Source of the DNA: Chamaea fasciata
Taxonomy: Eukaryota > Chordata > Aves > Passeriformes > Sylviidae
DNA length: 64,000 bases
Assembly (NCBI GenBank): GCA_029207755.1
Contig: JARCOQ010000002.1
Coordinates: forward strand, 11,733,156 to 11,797,155
Direction of reading: 5' to 3'
Positions 1 through 13,624 of this stretch are shown piece after piece. A model generated the notes under the pieces. The model had not been told where the DNA came from. It ran no database searches and was given only the letters and a program-made list of their open reading frames with translations. The translations under genes were made by a program, and so were the position numbers. The number at the start of each line of letters is the position of its first letter. The stretch's first letter is position 1.

Positions 1-122
1 AAGGTAGGCAAAAGGGGCCAGGGGATTTTTCTGCCCCCTCCCCAGGGAGAGCGTAGCTCTTACTGTTGTCATGACCAGTTTCCTGGACCACATCAAGAGC
101 AGCATATTTGCTGCAGATCTCT

Positions 123-558
123 TAGAATTATAGAATCACAGTGTGGCCTGGGTTGAAAGGGACCTTACAGGTCATCTGGTTCTGTCCTCCTGCCATGGGC
201 AGGGACACTTTCCACTAGACCAGGTGGCTCAGAGCCTCATCCAGCCTGGCCTTGGACATTTCCAGGGTTCGGGCATCCACAGCTTCCTTGGAAACCTGTG
301 CCAGAGCCTTACCACCCTCACAGGGAAGAATTTTTTTCTGAATATCTGATCTAAACCTACTCTCTGTCAGTTTGAAGCCATTCCCCTTGTCCTGTCACTC
401 CAGGCCCTTGTAAATAGTCTCTCTCCATCTTTCCTGTGGGTCCCCTTCCTGAGGTCCCTGAAGGCCACAGTCAGGTCACCATGAAGCCTTCTCTTTTCCA
501 GGCTAAACAATCCTAATTCTCCCAGCCTTTCCTTATAGGAGAGGTACTTCATCCTTTG
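123..558 (-). mobile_element. CR1 LINE 3' fragment, antisense
   Basis: This is the 3' part of a CR1 non-LTR retrotransposon in minus orientation. The left edge is the CR1 3' terminus read backwards (TATAGAATCACAG, then GGGTTGAAAGGGACCTTA). The body contains the reverse complement of the tail seen again at 33798-34217: CCATGGGCAGGGACA, CATCCAGCCTGGCCTTGGA, TTGAAGCCATTCCCCTTGTC and CTCTCCATCTTTCCTGTGGG. It is truncated at its 5' end near 558, as is usual for CR1. The two short open frames over it are chance products. The subfamily looks like the CR1-J/E type common in songbirds, from memory. Confidence 0.93.
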
Positions 559-3500
559 TTTATCTTGGTGGCTTGTAAGTTTAATATTGTATTTAAATAA
601 CATTTATGACAGATAGTTTAATTACTTCATGGTTATTTTAGAGTTTTATCTTTTCTGAGACACAACAGAGAGGAAAAAAATTGATAATATATTTTTCTAA
701 CATTTTTGTCTGTAAAAGGAAGTAAAAGATTGCTCATATGTCAAAATGATGCTTTATTCACTATAATTTTTTAGCATTTTCAAATTGCTGGAATTATGTA
801 CAGGCTTATTTTGTCTTGATTTCATCAGATCAAGAGGATGAGTGCTTTTGAAGAGAAGATAGTCCTAAAATGCATTTGTTTATCCCAGTAATATTTATGT
901 GCATGGAGCTTTTAAAATTGTGCATGAGCATTATGCAGAATTGTTGCTATTTAACTTCAAACAAATTTCATAGAATTAGGAGATAATTTATTGGCATTCT
1001 GAGGTGATAACAATCTCTTTCATACAGCTTTTTAAGGTGCATCTACCACAATTCTGCTGAGCATAACTAAGATTTTCGAGAGTGTGAATTTGGCAAGAAA
1101 TATTTTAAATCCAAATTTTACTTTACCCTGCTAAACACCTGAAGGTGTTTTCCTTTCCTTCTTCCTCTTCCTCATCTTTGTCACATGATCTTAGCAATCC
1201 ATTTTTGCAAATCTTTCTCAAGAAATATTCTCAGTCTCAATGTATGTGAGCTACTTGTTAGAGTAATAGTGTGGGAAACACTGAATGAGAAATTAAGGAG
1301 GTTGAGATGAGTATATTTCCTTAGAATTTATCAAAGGCTAACACTGGTACTGAAATAGCTGCAAAATAAACATTTCTCTGCTGAAATTCTATGGATCAGT
1401 TTTGCAAAAATACCTCCTTAATATGAAAATACACTTAGAATACTTTGTCTGAAACAAGTCAAACAAGAATTGTACTTTTTGCCATTTGACTGGTGAAGCA
1501 AAATCTTCAGATTTAAGTAGGAGAGATCTTTGTGTCTAGTTTGCTCTTTCATTTATTTTAATTTCACTGGCAAGTCAACATTTTTGAAGGACTTGTGGCT
1601 TTTTTAGTTTTTTCAAACCAGATTTGATACTTTGAAAGGCACCAGATATGTCTGAACAAAGACATTCTTATGGAGGGTGGCATTAAAAAGTCAGTAAATT
1701 CAGTTTCGTTTACAGTGTCATGTTTCCTCATAGTGAGCAATATCATGGGGTTTTGTACTGAAGTTCTTTTGAGAAAGGAAAAAAAAAATTGAAAAATGCT
1801 TGATGTTTTGTCTTATGGGCTTATAGCCAAGACAGCAGGTGTCTAACAAAAGGTCCAAGTAAAATGCTGGAAGTGCATGCATGCATATAGCATGCTTTAT
1901 GTAATAATATATTTTCTATAATTATAATAATGTTGGAGGACAATCATGAATTTCATATACTAATTCTTATCTTGTTGAAAAACAAAACTCCTCTGGTAAT
2001 AAATTAGCAAAAGCACACTATAGTTAAAAAGTAACTGGGTATTACAGGATTTGCTGGGTTTTTTCCCTTCTATTCTACTCTCTTACATTATTTTGGTTTG
2101 TATGATAGGGGATTAGCAGAAGAATTCCTAAGAAAACACTTAAGCTTTCTCTATCTACTTAAAGTTTCACAATGCTGCATTTTTAAGGAGATTATTTCAT
2201 ATTGGTGGAAGAAATATTATTCAGATTTATATTGTAATGAATATAGTTTATGCATGGGGAGAAATATCTCATATTTAAATACTGAAATCTGGTTCTTGTG
2301 ATGGCAGTGGGGCAGAGAGAAGGAAGGAAAGCTGTTGCTTATAATGACTTAAAGTAAATGTCTGGGATATTTAGATATTCCTTGTCCCGATCTTTGTATT
2401 ATGGCTAAGTTAAATCACTCTGAAGTGGTTCTTTGGAAGAATGTTTAAAGTGGAGTTAATTGTCGCACCAATTTCCACACAGTGCCTTGCACATGATTTT
2501 TTTTTTTTCTTTTAAATTCTGTTCCAAATTTGCACATGTGGTTGGAATAATTCTAGATAAAAAGGAAAGTACTTCAATGAGAATAACAAATCAGAATAAT
2601 TTTTCCCTTGAAATTTAGAGAAATCCCAATACTTATTCACTTCTTCTATAACCTTCCAAAATTGATTGGTGCATTTACCTAATTTTATAGGTGTATCATT
2701 AGTGTACTGGTCTTAATTTATTCCCCTCATCTTCTCTCACATTTTGCAGTAAGAGTTTGCTTAGGAGAACTATAAAATTGATATTTGGATTGTTTTGAGG
2801 TGCTGAGTTAACCCACTCTGAAGAGTCTCTGGATGCCATGACTGAACTCTGCGTAGCACAGCACAGCTGTCAATCTTGGACTGACAGCTTAATTTAAGGA
2901 CAACTGACATTTGCTTTAAGGTCAACTGCTTCTTAACCTGCAGAAACCCTTCCCCTTCAAGGCTTTTGCTATTTCACTTGATTAATATTGTTCAGTCTCA
3001 GCCTGTTCTACTTGACATAGGCCAGCCTAAGCCCTGCTCAGTGACTATGGAATAGTCCCTACTGATTAAAATTGTGACACTTTTGTCTGGTGAAAGGATT
3101 TCTTTGTTTGTTATGTATTTGGGGAAAAAAAAAATCATCCCCTCTTTGTAGGTACTGCACTTTTCTCAGTGCTTCACTTGGTTAGAAAGTTCTGGAATGA
3201 AGACAGGTTTATTTTTTTAAAGCTTTATTCCTCTCTGACTATTTCTACACTGTGGCCTGAAAATATTTGTAGCCCCATCCTGCTGGAAGCCAGAGAAGTC
3301 AATTGGTGTGATTCCTGACAATGCAGGAGGTGAGGCAGAAAGCACACCCTTTTCTCTGCTGTACTCCTCCATGGATTGCTGTATCCCAGGAGAGACTGTG
3401 TACATATATAACTCTTTTGGTTCTGTGGCCTTGCTTTTAGTTCTTCCTGTTCTCTGACTTGTGACTTGAAGCAAGCATTGGCTAGAAAACAGAACTCCTC

Positions 3501-3839
3501 CTCTTCTTCTATGAATCTACCTATAATTCTATTCAAAATAATTCAAAATACTCTGTCATTCTGCTTTCCACCCAAATACCTGTGATCTCAAGCTGAACTT
3601 CAATGTTCTTCCAGGGGTCCAAAGGCGCATATATCATGCATTTTATTTTCATCTGAAAGCTGTGCCAATTCCTCCCAGCTCCTAAACAGAGCAGGAAACA
3701 AAAGGAGCATGAGAATGTGCAAAGAGATATCTGAAGAGAACCTCTCTCCTCTAAAGGGCTTTGGCAGCACAAACCCTCAGAGCCAGTGGGGCAAAACTGC
3801 ACCCAGATTTTCACTGTCAGAGCCCGAACTCAAGACCTG
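559..3839. other. AT-rich non-coding sequence
   Basis: No gene, RNA or repeat family is recognised. Short homopolymers occur (for example T runs near 2498-2510) and a small perfect palindrome AACACCTgaAGGTGTT lies near 1135-1150. The open frames are short and unsupported. Confidence 0.6.
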
Positions 3840-3845
3840 GGCCCA

Positions 3846-3931
3846 GATTTTCAGAGGTATTCAATAACTCTGAAAGTGCTAGAAAGGGCCTGGGTTTCTA
3901 CAAAGTGCTGAGTGCTATTCCTCTGAAAATC
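3846..3931. repeat. Inverted repeat, possible old palindromic MITE
   Basis: Two perfect 12-bp arms, GATTTTCAGAGG at 3846-3857 and CCTCTGAAAATC at 3920-3931, flank 62 bp that include CTGAAAGTGCT and AAAGTGCTGAGTGCT. The pattern of a CAGATTTTCAGAGG arm with internal copies of GTGCTGAG resembles an old palindromic repeat I recall from turtle and archosaur genomes. The arms are seen directly; the family assignment is inference. Confidence 0.45.
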
Positions 3932-3935
3932 AATT

Positions 3936-6900
3936 GCCTCTACAGTGCTTCAAGCCAGGCATATAAAACGTAAGAACTCCAAATCACTAGTTGGTCTTAA
4001 AAAGTCTTGGCTCTGAAGCCTGCCAAGTCAGCACCTTCTTTGCCTACTTGTAAAGGCAGCCAAAGAAAGGAAATAGATGAGCCATCAGCTCTGAGCATAA
4101 TTTCTACTGATTCAGTTCTTAGTTCATGAGTTAGTTGGAAGGGAAAAAGGGAAGCATATGAAGAGAATGTTTTAGTTCTCATAAGATGAAATCCAAATGC
4201 CTTTTAAACAATAAATAAAGCACTTGTTAGAGGAGTAGTTACCCCTCCTGTACACTTATAAGGAAAATGAATTAATTAAATTTTAATTACTAAACACATA
4301 AAACTAGTATATTAATTGAGTGGTTTTCAGTTGCAGCAAATGATGCATCAGCATTTTTTTGCTATATCTTATTTCACTGATGACAGCCAGTAATGGGCTT
4401 TCAGGCTCAATGTGGGCTCCAAGCACTGGGAGCAGGAGGTTGTTGGGAAAAGCAGCCAACAAATCTTTTGACATTAAAAAGCAGAGCTCTGCCACTAATT
4501 ATGCTAAAAGTCAAGTTTGCAATTGCAAGTAGATGGTCCAGGCAGAAAAGTGAATGTGGCAGAAACCATAACCCAAGGGACTGAGACTCTGCTATAAACC
4601 AGAATATAATCCCAGTCTTTCTTGAACTAAAGCAGGTGCTCCAAAACTGTAGTGTCTACCTGACAGGGGTTTGATGGAGGATTAGTTTGCTCAAGCTCAG
4701 AGAGAATAAGGAATTGATACAGCCTGGATGCAAAGCCCACAAGACATGCTGCTTTGTGTGTTCAACATCCCCAACTCTGCAGAAATATTTCTTGGTAACA
4801 GCTTTTTCTGATTTGCCAGAGGATGGTGGATTTCTCTGGTAATATTATAACTGTAGTTCACAAAGGAGATTTGTCTCTCCCTGTCCTGTGATATGACCAC
4901 TTTTTAAAATTTTCATATATGTACCCATCTGAGAAGATTACTTTGGCAAGGAATCTCGCCTTTTTTTTTTTTCCCCCCTCACACACTTTTTTTTTTCTAT
5001 TTGCCGCCCAAGAAACACCTTGAAAGATGTTCTCCAGTAAACTCACTAGCTGACACTGAACTCATCAGAAATCGAGTGGAATACTTTCCCAGCTTCTCTC
5101 CACGAAGACTTGGAGTTACCCAGGCAGATGGAAGCAAACTGCTGACCATGCAGAAATGTTCCAGTTCAGTTGCTGTACCTCAGCCTGGAGACACATCAGA
5201 ACATCACAGAGCTCCCTCAACTTCTGCTCAGTCCTGAGGTGCTGCTCTAAATCACAGTTTTAATGCCAACACCTCTAAAGTGTTTGGTCTTTCAACCTTT
5301 CATTTTGTGTCCAGTCTCTCTGTTAGAGTTGCCAGGAACCCCAGCAAGGAGTCAGTCCTTTTTCTGTGCTTGAGTGCTGACAGATGGACACTTCTGAATT
5401 TCTTTATTCTCTTTCCTTGTCATTTCACCAGAATTTAGGACCATTGGGGAATTCTGGCCTGAGAGTATCCAACTTTTTCTCACTTATCCACAAGTAGATT
5501 CTGCTGTCTTATGCAGGCAAATGGGTCTGCTGCGCAGACACTTGCTCAGACACTTGGGACTGAAATCCACAGCAGCAGGATGACTGAGTAAGGAGACATC
5601 TAATTAAATTGAACAATAATGCTTGCAAGCAGTATTTGAACTCCAATTCCATTTGAGGAGCATGTGACTTGGAGCTCCTGGGTCATAAATACATCTGCAG
5701 CTGGTTACAGCACTTACTGTGACTATTTTTTACAAAATATCTTAGTCATTGGCATATTTATTCCTTTGCCAGAGGAATTTAAACCTACAGATTTCAGGAG
5801 AGTAAAAATCTGGACAATACCAGAAGAGTAGCTCTTTAGGGTCACTCTGTCAGTTGTTGCTGTTTATTGATCTGCTGTTTTGCCAGTTGACTTTTTTTTT
5901 TTTCATAGTCCAAAAGCTGGTAAGAAATTTTCTGAAAATAAGGAAAAATAATTAAAACTAATCGTAACTGCAGCTCCATGGTACAAACAGCTCCTAAGAG
6001 GTTGCAGGCAGCTGTATTCTGGCCATCATTGTTTTTACAGAAACAGAAATCAGACTTTTTGACTATTTCCCAGAGATGTCAATTAGACCACAGTAAAATG
6101 TAAATTCTGTATTCCCCTTGTTCCTTCAACAGCTCATCCAACAATGGTCCCAGCATGTTTTTTTTTCTCTGCTCTGTGACTACTTCTTAAAATAATTCAG
6201 ACAATGAAAATCTAGTCTGACTGAGCTAATAGCTATCTCTCTCTCTGCATTCTAAGTCTGACATGTGCCAGAAACCCCTCAATTAAATATAAAAGCTGAA
6301 CTGTATAATTATGTTGGAACAACAAAGCACATTTTATGTGGATAGGGAGATCAATTTATTTGAATGGCAAACAAAAATTTTATCTTTAGCTCATGGTCTT
6401 GATTTTCTGAAATGTAATTTTGGAAACAAAGGACATTTCCTGAGTTCTCTAAAAAAAAAAGTTTAAAAGTGGGGTTCTTTTGGGGTTGTTTTTTTTTTTG
6501 TATTTTTTTTTAAGAAGGCAAAATTACTTCACATTGGTAGCTTTTAATATGATTAAAAAAAATAAAATCTATGAATGAAACCAGTTCTATCTTCACAGTA
6601 TGAATCCAATATATGGGAAAAGGTTTGTAATCAGCTTTCTCAGGAAAGGGAAATACAAACATCAAGTCAATGGCCTGCAGAAGCACGTGAAAGCAGTACC
6701 ATCATGTGATCCAGTCTCCAGTGCACACAATAATCACTGCACCAGGACAGGCTGGGGTCTGCCACAGCTCATCCTGTGGGTGCTCAACCTGCTCCTTGTG
6801 GCAATGGCCAGACCTCACCCACCACCTTGTTCTTGGGTGCCCACATCCCCTGCTGGGGTGTGTAGCCATGCATGGGGTCTCAGGACAGGTGGCACAAACC

Positions 6901-8470
6901 TCAACTTTGATCACATGCCAAATTTACTTCAGTCATGAACACTTGCAACAACAGGTGAGGAACACGTGGCTGCCCTCAGCAAAGATCCCAGGTACCTGTG
7001 CACTGCTGAGGTTTAGCTGGCACTCCAAAAAGTCCCCAAGGCTTTAAAGTATCCAGTGCACTGCCAGGGCTGCTCCAGAGCTCTAACCCACACTCAGCAC
7101 AGCTTTCTGAGGAGCTCTTCTAGCCTGCCCAGTGCATCACATCAAGCACTGCTTTACCTCCCTTTCCTCTTGTAACTGAAATATGTGCTCAGCAAGACAC
7201 TGGCAAGGATATGCTGCTGTGTTGCCCTCCTGCTTTCCTCTACACCTTCCAAGAAAGTGAAAAAATATGTGTATGGTCTCTGAAAAAAAACCCCACCATC
7301 AAGCATTGGATAGGAATTAGACCTGCTATGGAAACAAAACTTCTACACTGCACTTGTATCAGTCTAGCTGTAAAAATCTGAAAGGATTCCAGCTGATGGT
7401 AGAGATGAAAATACATCAGCTGGGGCAGCTGAAACACCTGCTGCCATGTGAGCACCTCATAATCATGCTGCACTTTGATAAATATTTTCCTGGCATAAGA
7501 AGGGGTAATAACAGAACAGAGCTTCTGCTAACATCCAGCTCACTAGAAATGAGACTACAAATAGGGTGGGACTTCTCCAGTACTGAGGGGAAACTGGATC
7601 TGGAAGGAAACCTGGGAATAGACCAACAACATGTTAAGGTAATGTATTGTGAGAAGAAAGTGGTCATCTTTCCAACATGCTCAATACCCCATACTGTGTT
7701 ATTTAGAAAAGGTGAAGAGACTTGTCCATCTCTAATCAATACCATACCTCCCACTGGCCTGAATGGATTGGACTATACTTAGAATTTCTATATGGGGTCC
7801 ACACTACCTTTTTTTCAGAAACACCATCCTCTATATCAACAGGCAACATGTCAATTGAAAGCACAGGGGTTATGATAAACCTCTTTGTCTGGCATGCCTG
7901 GCAAGGTTCCAGGTAAATAATACACTAATTATGGTGCTTCTTTGTTCTCAGGAGTCTGTGGCCACAAAGCTCCTGGGGGGGAAGAAGAACATTGTCAGCT
8001 TAGCAAGCGATGCTTATCTCTGATGAAGCTGCCACTAGAATTTTTAGGTCACATTTTCAAGTGCTTTTCCTTTCAGATCGAGCACAAAGTACAAAAATAC
8101 ATATAAAAGAGTTGACTTGTTTTAGACAATAGGCAAATCCTTCTCCTGGAATTCCTGTGTTTCTAACCTAGTCCACACCTAGTCCTTACTTCCTTTTTCT
8201 TGTCATTGGGACTCGATGAAATCAAATGGAATTGACCACTAAATCCCTGAAATGGTCTTCCAGAAGAAAGAGAGTCTTAAAGAATATTTATAAGGAGTGT
8301 GACCATCACTGTTGGGCAAAGTGAGCTAGAATCATAGAGTGTTGTCTTAATGCTCTAAAAAAGGGGCATCAGCTGCCCACAGTGCTCCTCACTAACAGAG
8401 GTATGCCAGGGAACTCCCAGAGAAATCAAGATGTGAATTCTCCGAGAGGATATGGATTGGCACTGCTTAG
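3936..8470. other. Non-coding sequence with a GC-richer patch
   Basis: Mostly AT-rich with T runs near 4962, 4988, 5890 and 6489-6511. A patch at about 6690-7130 is richer in G+C and open on both strands for about 110 codons. The translations there match nothing I know and have no splice signals that decide a reading. A 142-codon frame at 7354-7782 is also unrecognised. Confidence 0.5.
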
Positions 8471-8506
8471 CTGGAAGACTGGAAGACTGGAAGACTGGAA
8501 GGCTGG
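8471..8506. repeat. 8-bp tandem repeat (CTGGAAGA)n
   Basis: Three copies of CTGGAAGA plus a fourth CTGGAAGG and a partial CTGG lie head to tail. It is a small minisatellite-like tract with no visible gene context. Confidence 0.9.
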
Positions 8507-10611
8507 ATTTGTAGGCTGGAAGGGGAACCAACATCCTGCAGAAGTTCACATGGGTAGGTGTTTCATTCTTTCTTCTGAGAGGTGCAGCAAGTCCTGTTCT
8601 TTCCCTGGTGGGCCCAGGGGAGCTACCAAGGAGAATGCAATGCCTTCCAATCTACTTTCACTGCATTCAATTTCTCACTTGGGAAACCTAAGCCACAGGC
8701 ACAGGTGAGTGTCTTTCAGGAGGCAGGATACCCTCAAGTGTCTTAACTTCTCCTGTAGGCAATATCTTCCAACCAGTTATTAACTTCTTCCTTCAGGACT
8801 GGAAATCACTGGCAGCATATGAAGCTTTGGCCAGTTCAGTAGTCTCTCAGAAGTCACTCACTAAGTATATCATTGTACCTGCAGGATTACCTCATCTAAG
8901 ATGAAGAGCAGTCAATTGCCTTTAATACATTTCAGTCCAATGATGTCTCACCCTCAGCGGGACTTTGTGGTGGGCATCATTCTTGTGGAATGCAACTACA
9001 ACTTTATTTCTAGCCTGTGCAAGAAGTTAGGGCTTTGTGGGCTTGCAGAGATGATAAATGTGAGCTGTTCAAACAGTAGGGGAAAAAAAACCCTCTTGAT
9101 AAATTACAGGAGCCTTCAGACATGATTGTCCCAAATTAGTGAACAAATTGACACACAGCAATTTAGATAACAATGTCCACCTGGCCATATGACCATGGTC
9201 TATGTCACTAGGGGAGGTCATGCTTCATGCTGAAGGTTATTTTAAGCTCTTCCATAATAAAAGCACAGTGTCTTTGTTACATGAAAACCATAAACACACT
9301 GCTGGTTTTTTTTCAGTTTCCATGAATCACCACCCCGCCACACTACATACAGAAGGATCTCTTATCTTCCCTCCTCAGAGAATGAAGCCAAAACACTGTC
9401 TATCATATTCTGGATCTAATATTAATTTGTTTGAAGGGAATTGCCTGGCTTGTATTTCCAGAATTTCCCATGTTTGTTATCCGTAGTAAGACCCAAACTT
9501 TGGCACCAGTGGAAATGGAAGCTGGAAACTGAAACCTGAACTAAACTAATTCAGGAAAACCCAGAATTTCTATGTGCTTTTTGTAGTTTCTATATGTTTC
9601 TAATGGATTTTTTCTGTGTTTTGCCCATTTTCATCTTGAACTCATCTACAATTCTAAGAAGTAAGTTCTTCAAAGGCAAAACCATCCACACACATACCAA
9701 TCACTGAACAAAGATTACCTCCTTTCATTTTGTACACACTGAGATTAAAAATGGCTTCAAAGCCATTTGAATCTTTCTAAATATGACTCCATTTAAAATC
9801 TAAATTTCCTTTTCTTCTTTGCAGTAACTGTCAGTATCATGAGTTTATTAATAATATATTTTAAAAGTTGCTTCTTCAGGGGACATTTTCTTTTTAGAGG
9901 CTCAATTCCTTTATTTTTAGCAGACTATGATTGGATGGAAACACCTGAGGAGAGAGTGAGACACTGAACCTCGTTTATGTCATTGCAGCCACAAGAACGA
10001 TACTTCAGTCACCTATGTGAGTCACTGCTTTTTGTAAAGGCATGAATGATTTGAATATACAGTTGGCTGAGCTTTAAACTGATCAGCTTGTGGGGTACAT
10101 ATGTATACAGGAGAAAAATTATCCTTTGGAATAGTATGACTGAAAGGGAAGCAGTGAAACAGTACCAATTTACATATGATGAATACCTGATTTATGCACA
10201 GTACTTGGATCAAAACTGGCTTTGATTTTCAGCCCAGACAGGAAATTGATTTGCATCAGTTTTACATATGTAGGAATATGACTCTATTTGTTTTCTGCTG
10301 GGAAATTTCAATGCTCATTCACCACGATGCTGCATTAGATACACTTACTAACAATGCTGCAAAATGCTTTTTAAATGCTACAAATACAAAAGCTAATGTT
10401 TTGCTTTCATATAGGAGATCCCATAATTCAAAGTGCATCCCTGAATCTAGCCCTCTCTGCTATTTTGTTTGTTTTACTTTTACTGCATTATTCCTGTATT
10501 AAACTCCAAAAATTTTAGTAAAAGCAGAATGCTGTGAGAATGTTTTCAGATTCTAATTTGATAACAGATGTGCAAACAAATATTTTCAAATACATAAAAT
10601 TGTATTAAACG

Positions 10612-10635
10612 TATTTATTTATTTATTTATTTATA
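10612..10635. repeat. (ATTT)n microsatellite
   Basis: About six uninterrupted tetranucleotide units. Confidence 0.9.
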
Positions 10636-10900
10636 TTTTTAATACAGTGCAAAACTTGTTTAGGTACCTGAAACAGTTGCCAATAGTACTCCGAACTTAA
10701 AACCCCACAGTCTTTGAGTTTCCAGTTCCGTAGTCATTGATCAATAAACCTCTTGTTTGAGGCAGCAATGGCTTTTAAATAGATGCATGCACAATGTAGC
10801 CCTGATATCTTACGAAAATTTCTAGATTCAGCTGAATAACCTTTAGGATATATATCCCCATCTTCTTGGATCCTGCATTCTGGGTGTAGTAGAGCTATGA

Positions 10901-10918
10901 CTCTCTCTCTCTCTCTCT
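10901..10918. repeat. (CT)9 microsatellite
   Basis: Nine uninterrupted CT dinucleotides. Confidence 0.95.
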
Positions 10919-12848
10919 GTGAGATTTAAACTAAAAGAAACGTCTAAGAAGTTAGGCCTCTCCAGTTTTCCACTAAACCCCACCTGATTTCTTCCATTTA
11001 CTTAGTGTCTGCAATATAACTAAAAGTGGTCATTTGTAGCTTACAGGCACAACGCTGCCAGCTGCCAATGATGAGACATTTTCCCAGTGTCATCTGAATT
11101 TCAGGGGGAAAAAGAAGATATATTTGAGCCTATTTTCCTTTAGTACAGTACACTGCATTTTTTTGAGTCTGGAAACTGCAGCATACATCTCTGTTCCTTA
11201 AGTTCATTAATTAATTTAAAAAGCAATTTTCTGGCCTTAGATGGGACCTTCCCTTTGATACTATCACTTTCTCTCTGATTTTCATTTATATCTATGTTAA
11301 CCTCACTACTGACCCAGATATTAGATGATGCTTTGTGAAAAAGATCATTCTATATTAACTTGTTGCAGGAAACTTCTGGGAATGAGGACTGTGCTGTGTG
11401 AGACCTGGAATGAGATGAGTACTGGAAGTCCTGTTTCCTAAAACACAGTGGTGGGAATAGGACTTTGAGCCAGAGCTTTGCCCACTTCCTTATAGCAATC
11501 ACTGTAGAAATTCCTATGATATATATTCATGTTCTCTGGGATTCTGCAGTCTTTCTTTGTTCTCCCTCCTTTTCTGTATTTCCCCTTTGGTTTCTTTCCC
11601 TGCCTCACTCTGCACCATGGCAGCTTCTCTCCCCGAATCATCACTGACTCCTGCCAGGGAAGGAACAATCATATCCTGCTGAGAGGAATCATCTCAGCCA
11701 TTGTACAAGGAAGGGACTAGTGGAAGAGGCAGAGTTCCCTCTGTTCCCAAACATTCCCCTTCATATAAGGCATAGCAAGCAGAGCAACAACACGGGCTCT
11801 GTCCAACACAGATGTATGGCTCTGCAGTCCCAAATGATATTCCTTGCCTGCCCTCTCAGCTGAGACCTCTGCACAAACAGTTTTTCTTTCAAATACAGAT
11901 TCATCAATATTTAACAGCCCGGCTTCTGCCAAAGCAAACCTTGAAATAAAGTTTAGCCAGATGATTGAATTGCCTTAAGTTAGCAGTGAGCTCAAACACA
12001 CAGCTGTTCAAAAACTAAAAGGTATTTTCAGCATGGCTATAATTTAGGCAGCATTATCTAAAGGGATTTCTAAGCTCATGAGAAGCATGATTTGTGTTCA
12101 TGGCACAGGGGATTTGCATAGATAACACATAAATCTATTAGGAAGCAGCAATATCTGCAGCACACACAGCCAATTGTGCACTGCTGTAAAAGCTGGGTAG
12201 CAGGGACCACAGTATTCACATCTCGGCTGGGGAGGGGTGGCTTCACGGGGAGAGGTGGCAAAGGTATAAATCAGTCAGTTATTCTGCGATCTGCTTGAAG
12301 AAATTAGAGCACCAAGATGTGATAAAATTTCTTTTCTTCATTTTCAGCTAGCAAGGTTTTATTTCAGTCTCTTGTATGTTTGTGTGGTAATTAAGTTGAA
12401 GTAGAGCCTGGCACATCTAGCTGGCAGAAACAGATTATTTGTTTGGAAGATGCATTCACAAAATCAATATGAATCCATTTGTGAAAGTGGAGTAATTTAG
12501 AGAAATACCCAGTATCCTCATTTCAGTTCTGCCTGTTTACTGAAAACAGTGTGAAAAGAATTGGAAAGGCAATGTACACTTAAACACCTACATTTAAGGA
12601 CTTGCCAGACAAAAGATGGTTAAGCAAATTTTTTTTCCTGGATCCAGTAACTTCCCTGTTTTATATCAAAAAAGACTTTCAAGGAGTTTGATCAAAAAAT
12701 ACTTCATGTAGAATCCTGCCATAAAACTTTTGACGAGTTAAGGTTTATTTTTATTCCTCCAATTTTAGCTCTCTTTGTGGGGGACATTTAACTTAAAGTC
12801 TGATACCTAGTTCATCCTAGAAGTTTTCAGAACAGTGAATTACATTAG

Positions 12849-12870
12849 AAAACAAACAAACAAACAAAAA
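12849..12870. repeat. (CAAA)n microsatellite
   Basis: About five AAAC units in an A-rich setting. Confidence 0.9.
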
Positions 12871-13248
12871 GCCTAAAAACCCTTTGCAAGAGCCACAGAT
12901 TTACAAATGCAAATTAGCATGGTGCAAAATTTCATTGGTATATATAAATACGTTCTTTCATCAGTCATGGTCCTTGCCATTAGACAGGTCCAGCCTAATT
13001 TTCTGTAGGGTGCACAAGGAAAAAGGCACAGCCATACCATCATTAAAAATTGTTTGTGAACACTGGCACCTGGAAAAATTTGGCCACATGAGGCATTATG
13101 TGCAATCCTCCTGATCACACATAACCTGGAGCCTTCAGCTGGCTAAACATTCACTTAAAGGCGACTGGCATTTGGTCTACTATAATTAGTAGGTAAAGGT
13201 AATATAATATAGGTAATATAGTAAAGGTAGTATAATTATGTGGTAAAG

Positions 13249-13624
13249 GGTCCGGAGCACAAGTCTGTTGAGGAGCAGCTGTGGGAGCTGTGGGTGTTTA
13301 GATGGAGAAAAGGAGGTTCAGGGAAGACTTTATCACTCTCCACAATACCAGACAGGAGGTTGGAGCCAACCCAGAAGGAAACAGTGTGAAGTTCCACCAG
13401 GGAAGGTTGAGATTGTATGTTAGCAAAAAATTTCTTCATTGAAAGGGCTGTCAAGCATTTGAACTGCCCAGGGAATTTGTGGAGTCACCGGCCATGGATG
13501 TATTTAGATGAGTAGATGTGGCAGTGAGGGACATGGTTTAGTTAACTGACTTGGCAGTGCTGGGTTAATGATTTGACTCGGTGATCTTAGAGCTCTTTTC
13601 CAATCTAAATGTTGTTATGATTTA
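13249..13624 (+). mobile_element. CR1 LINE 3' fragment, diverged
   Basis: Plus-strand CR1 tail of an older type than the copy at 33798. Recognisable blocks in order are CGGAGCACAAGTCTG, GAGGAGCAGCTG, GGTTGAGATTGTATGTTAG, TTTCTTCATTGAAAGGGCTG, TGTGGAGTCACC, GATGTGGCAGTGAGGGACAT, GGTGATCTTAGAGCTCTTTT and a worn terminal repeat near GTTGTTATGATTTA. The open frames crossing it are not genes. Confidence 0.9.

Larger units (their letters stand above)
8507..13248. other. AT-rich non-coding sequence with short microsatellites
   Basis: Nothing coding is recognised. The stretch contains an (ATTT)n run, a (CT)9 run and a (CAAA)n run, annotated separately, and an AT-rich imperfect tandem GGTAATATA / GGTAAAGG tract near 13190-13247. 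Confidence 0.55.

Noticed and set aside
7354..7782. 142-codon plus-strand frame and a 112-codon frame opposite to it.
   Set aside because: No recognisable protein family, no splice or promoter signals, and both strands open; consistent with chance.
8329..8345. TAGAATCATAGAGT, like the 3' end of an antisense CR1.
   Set aside because: Only about 14 bases match and the following sequence does not continue as CR1.
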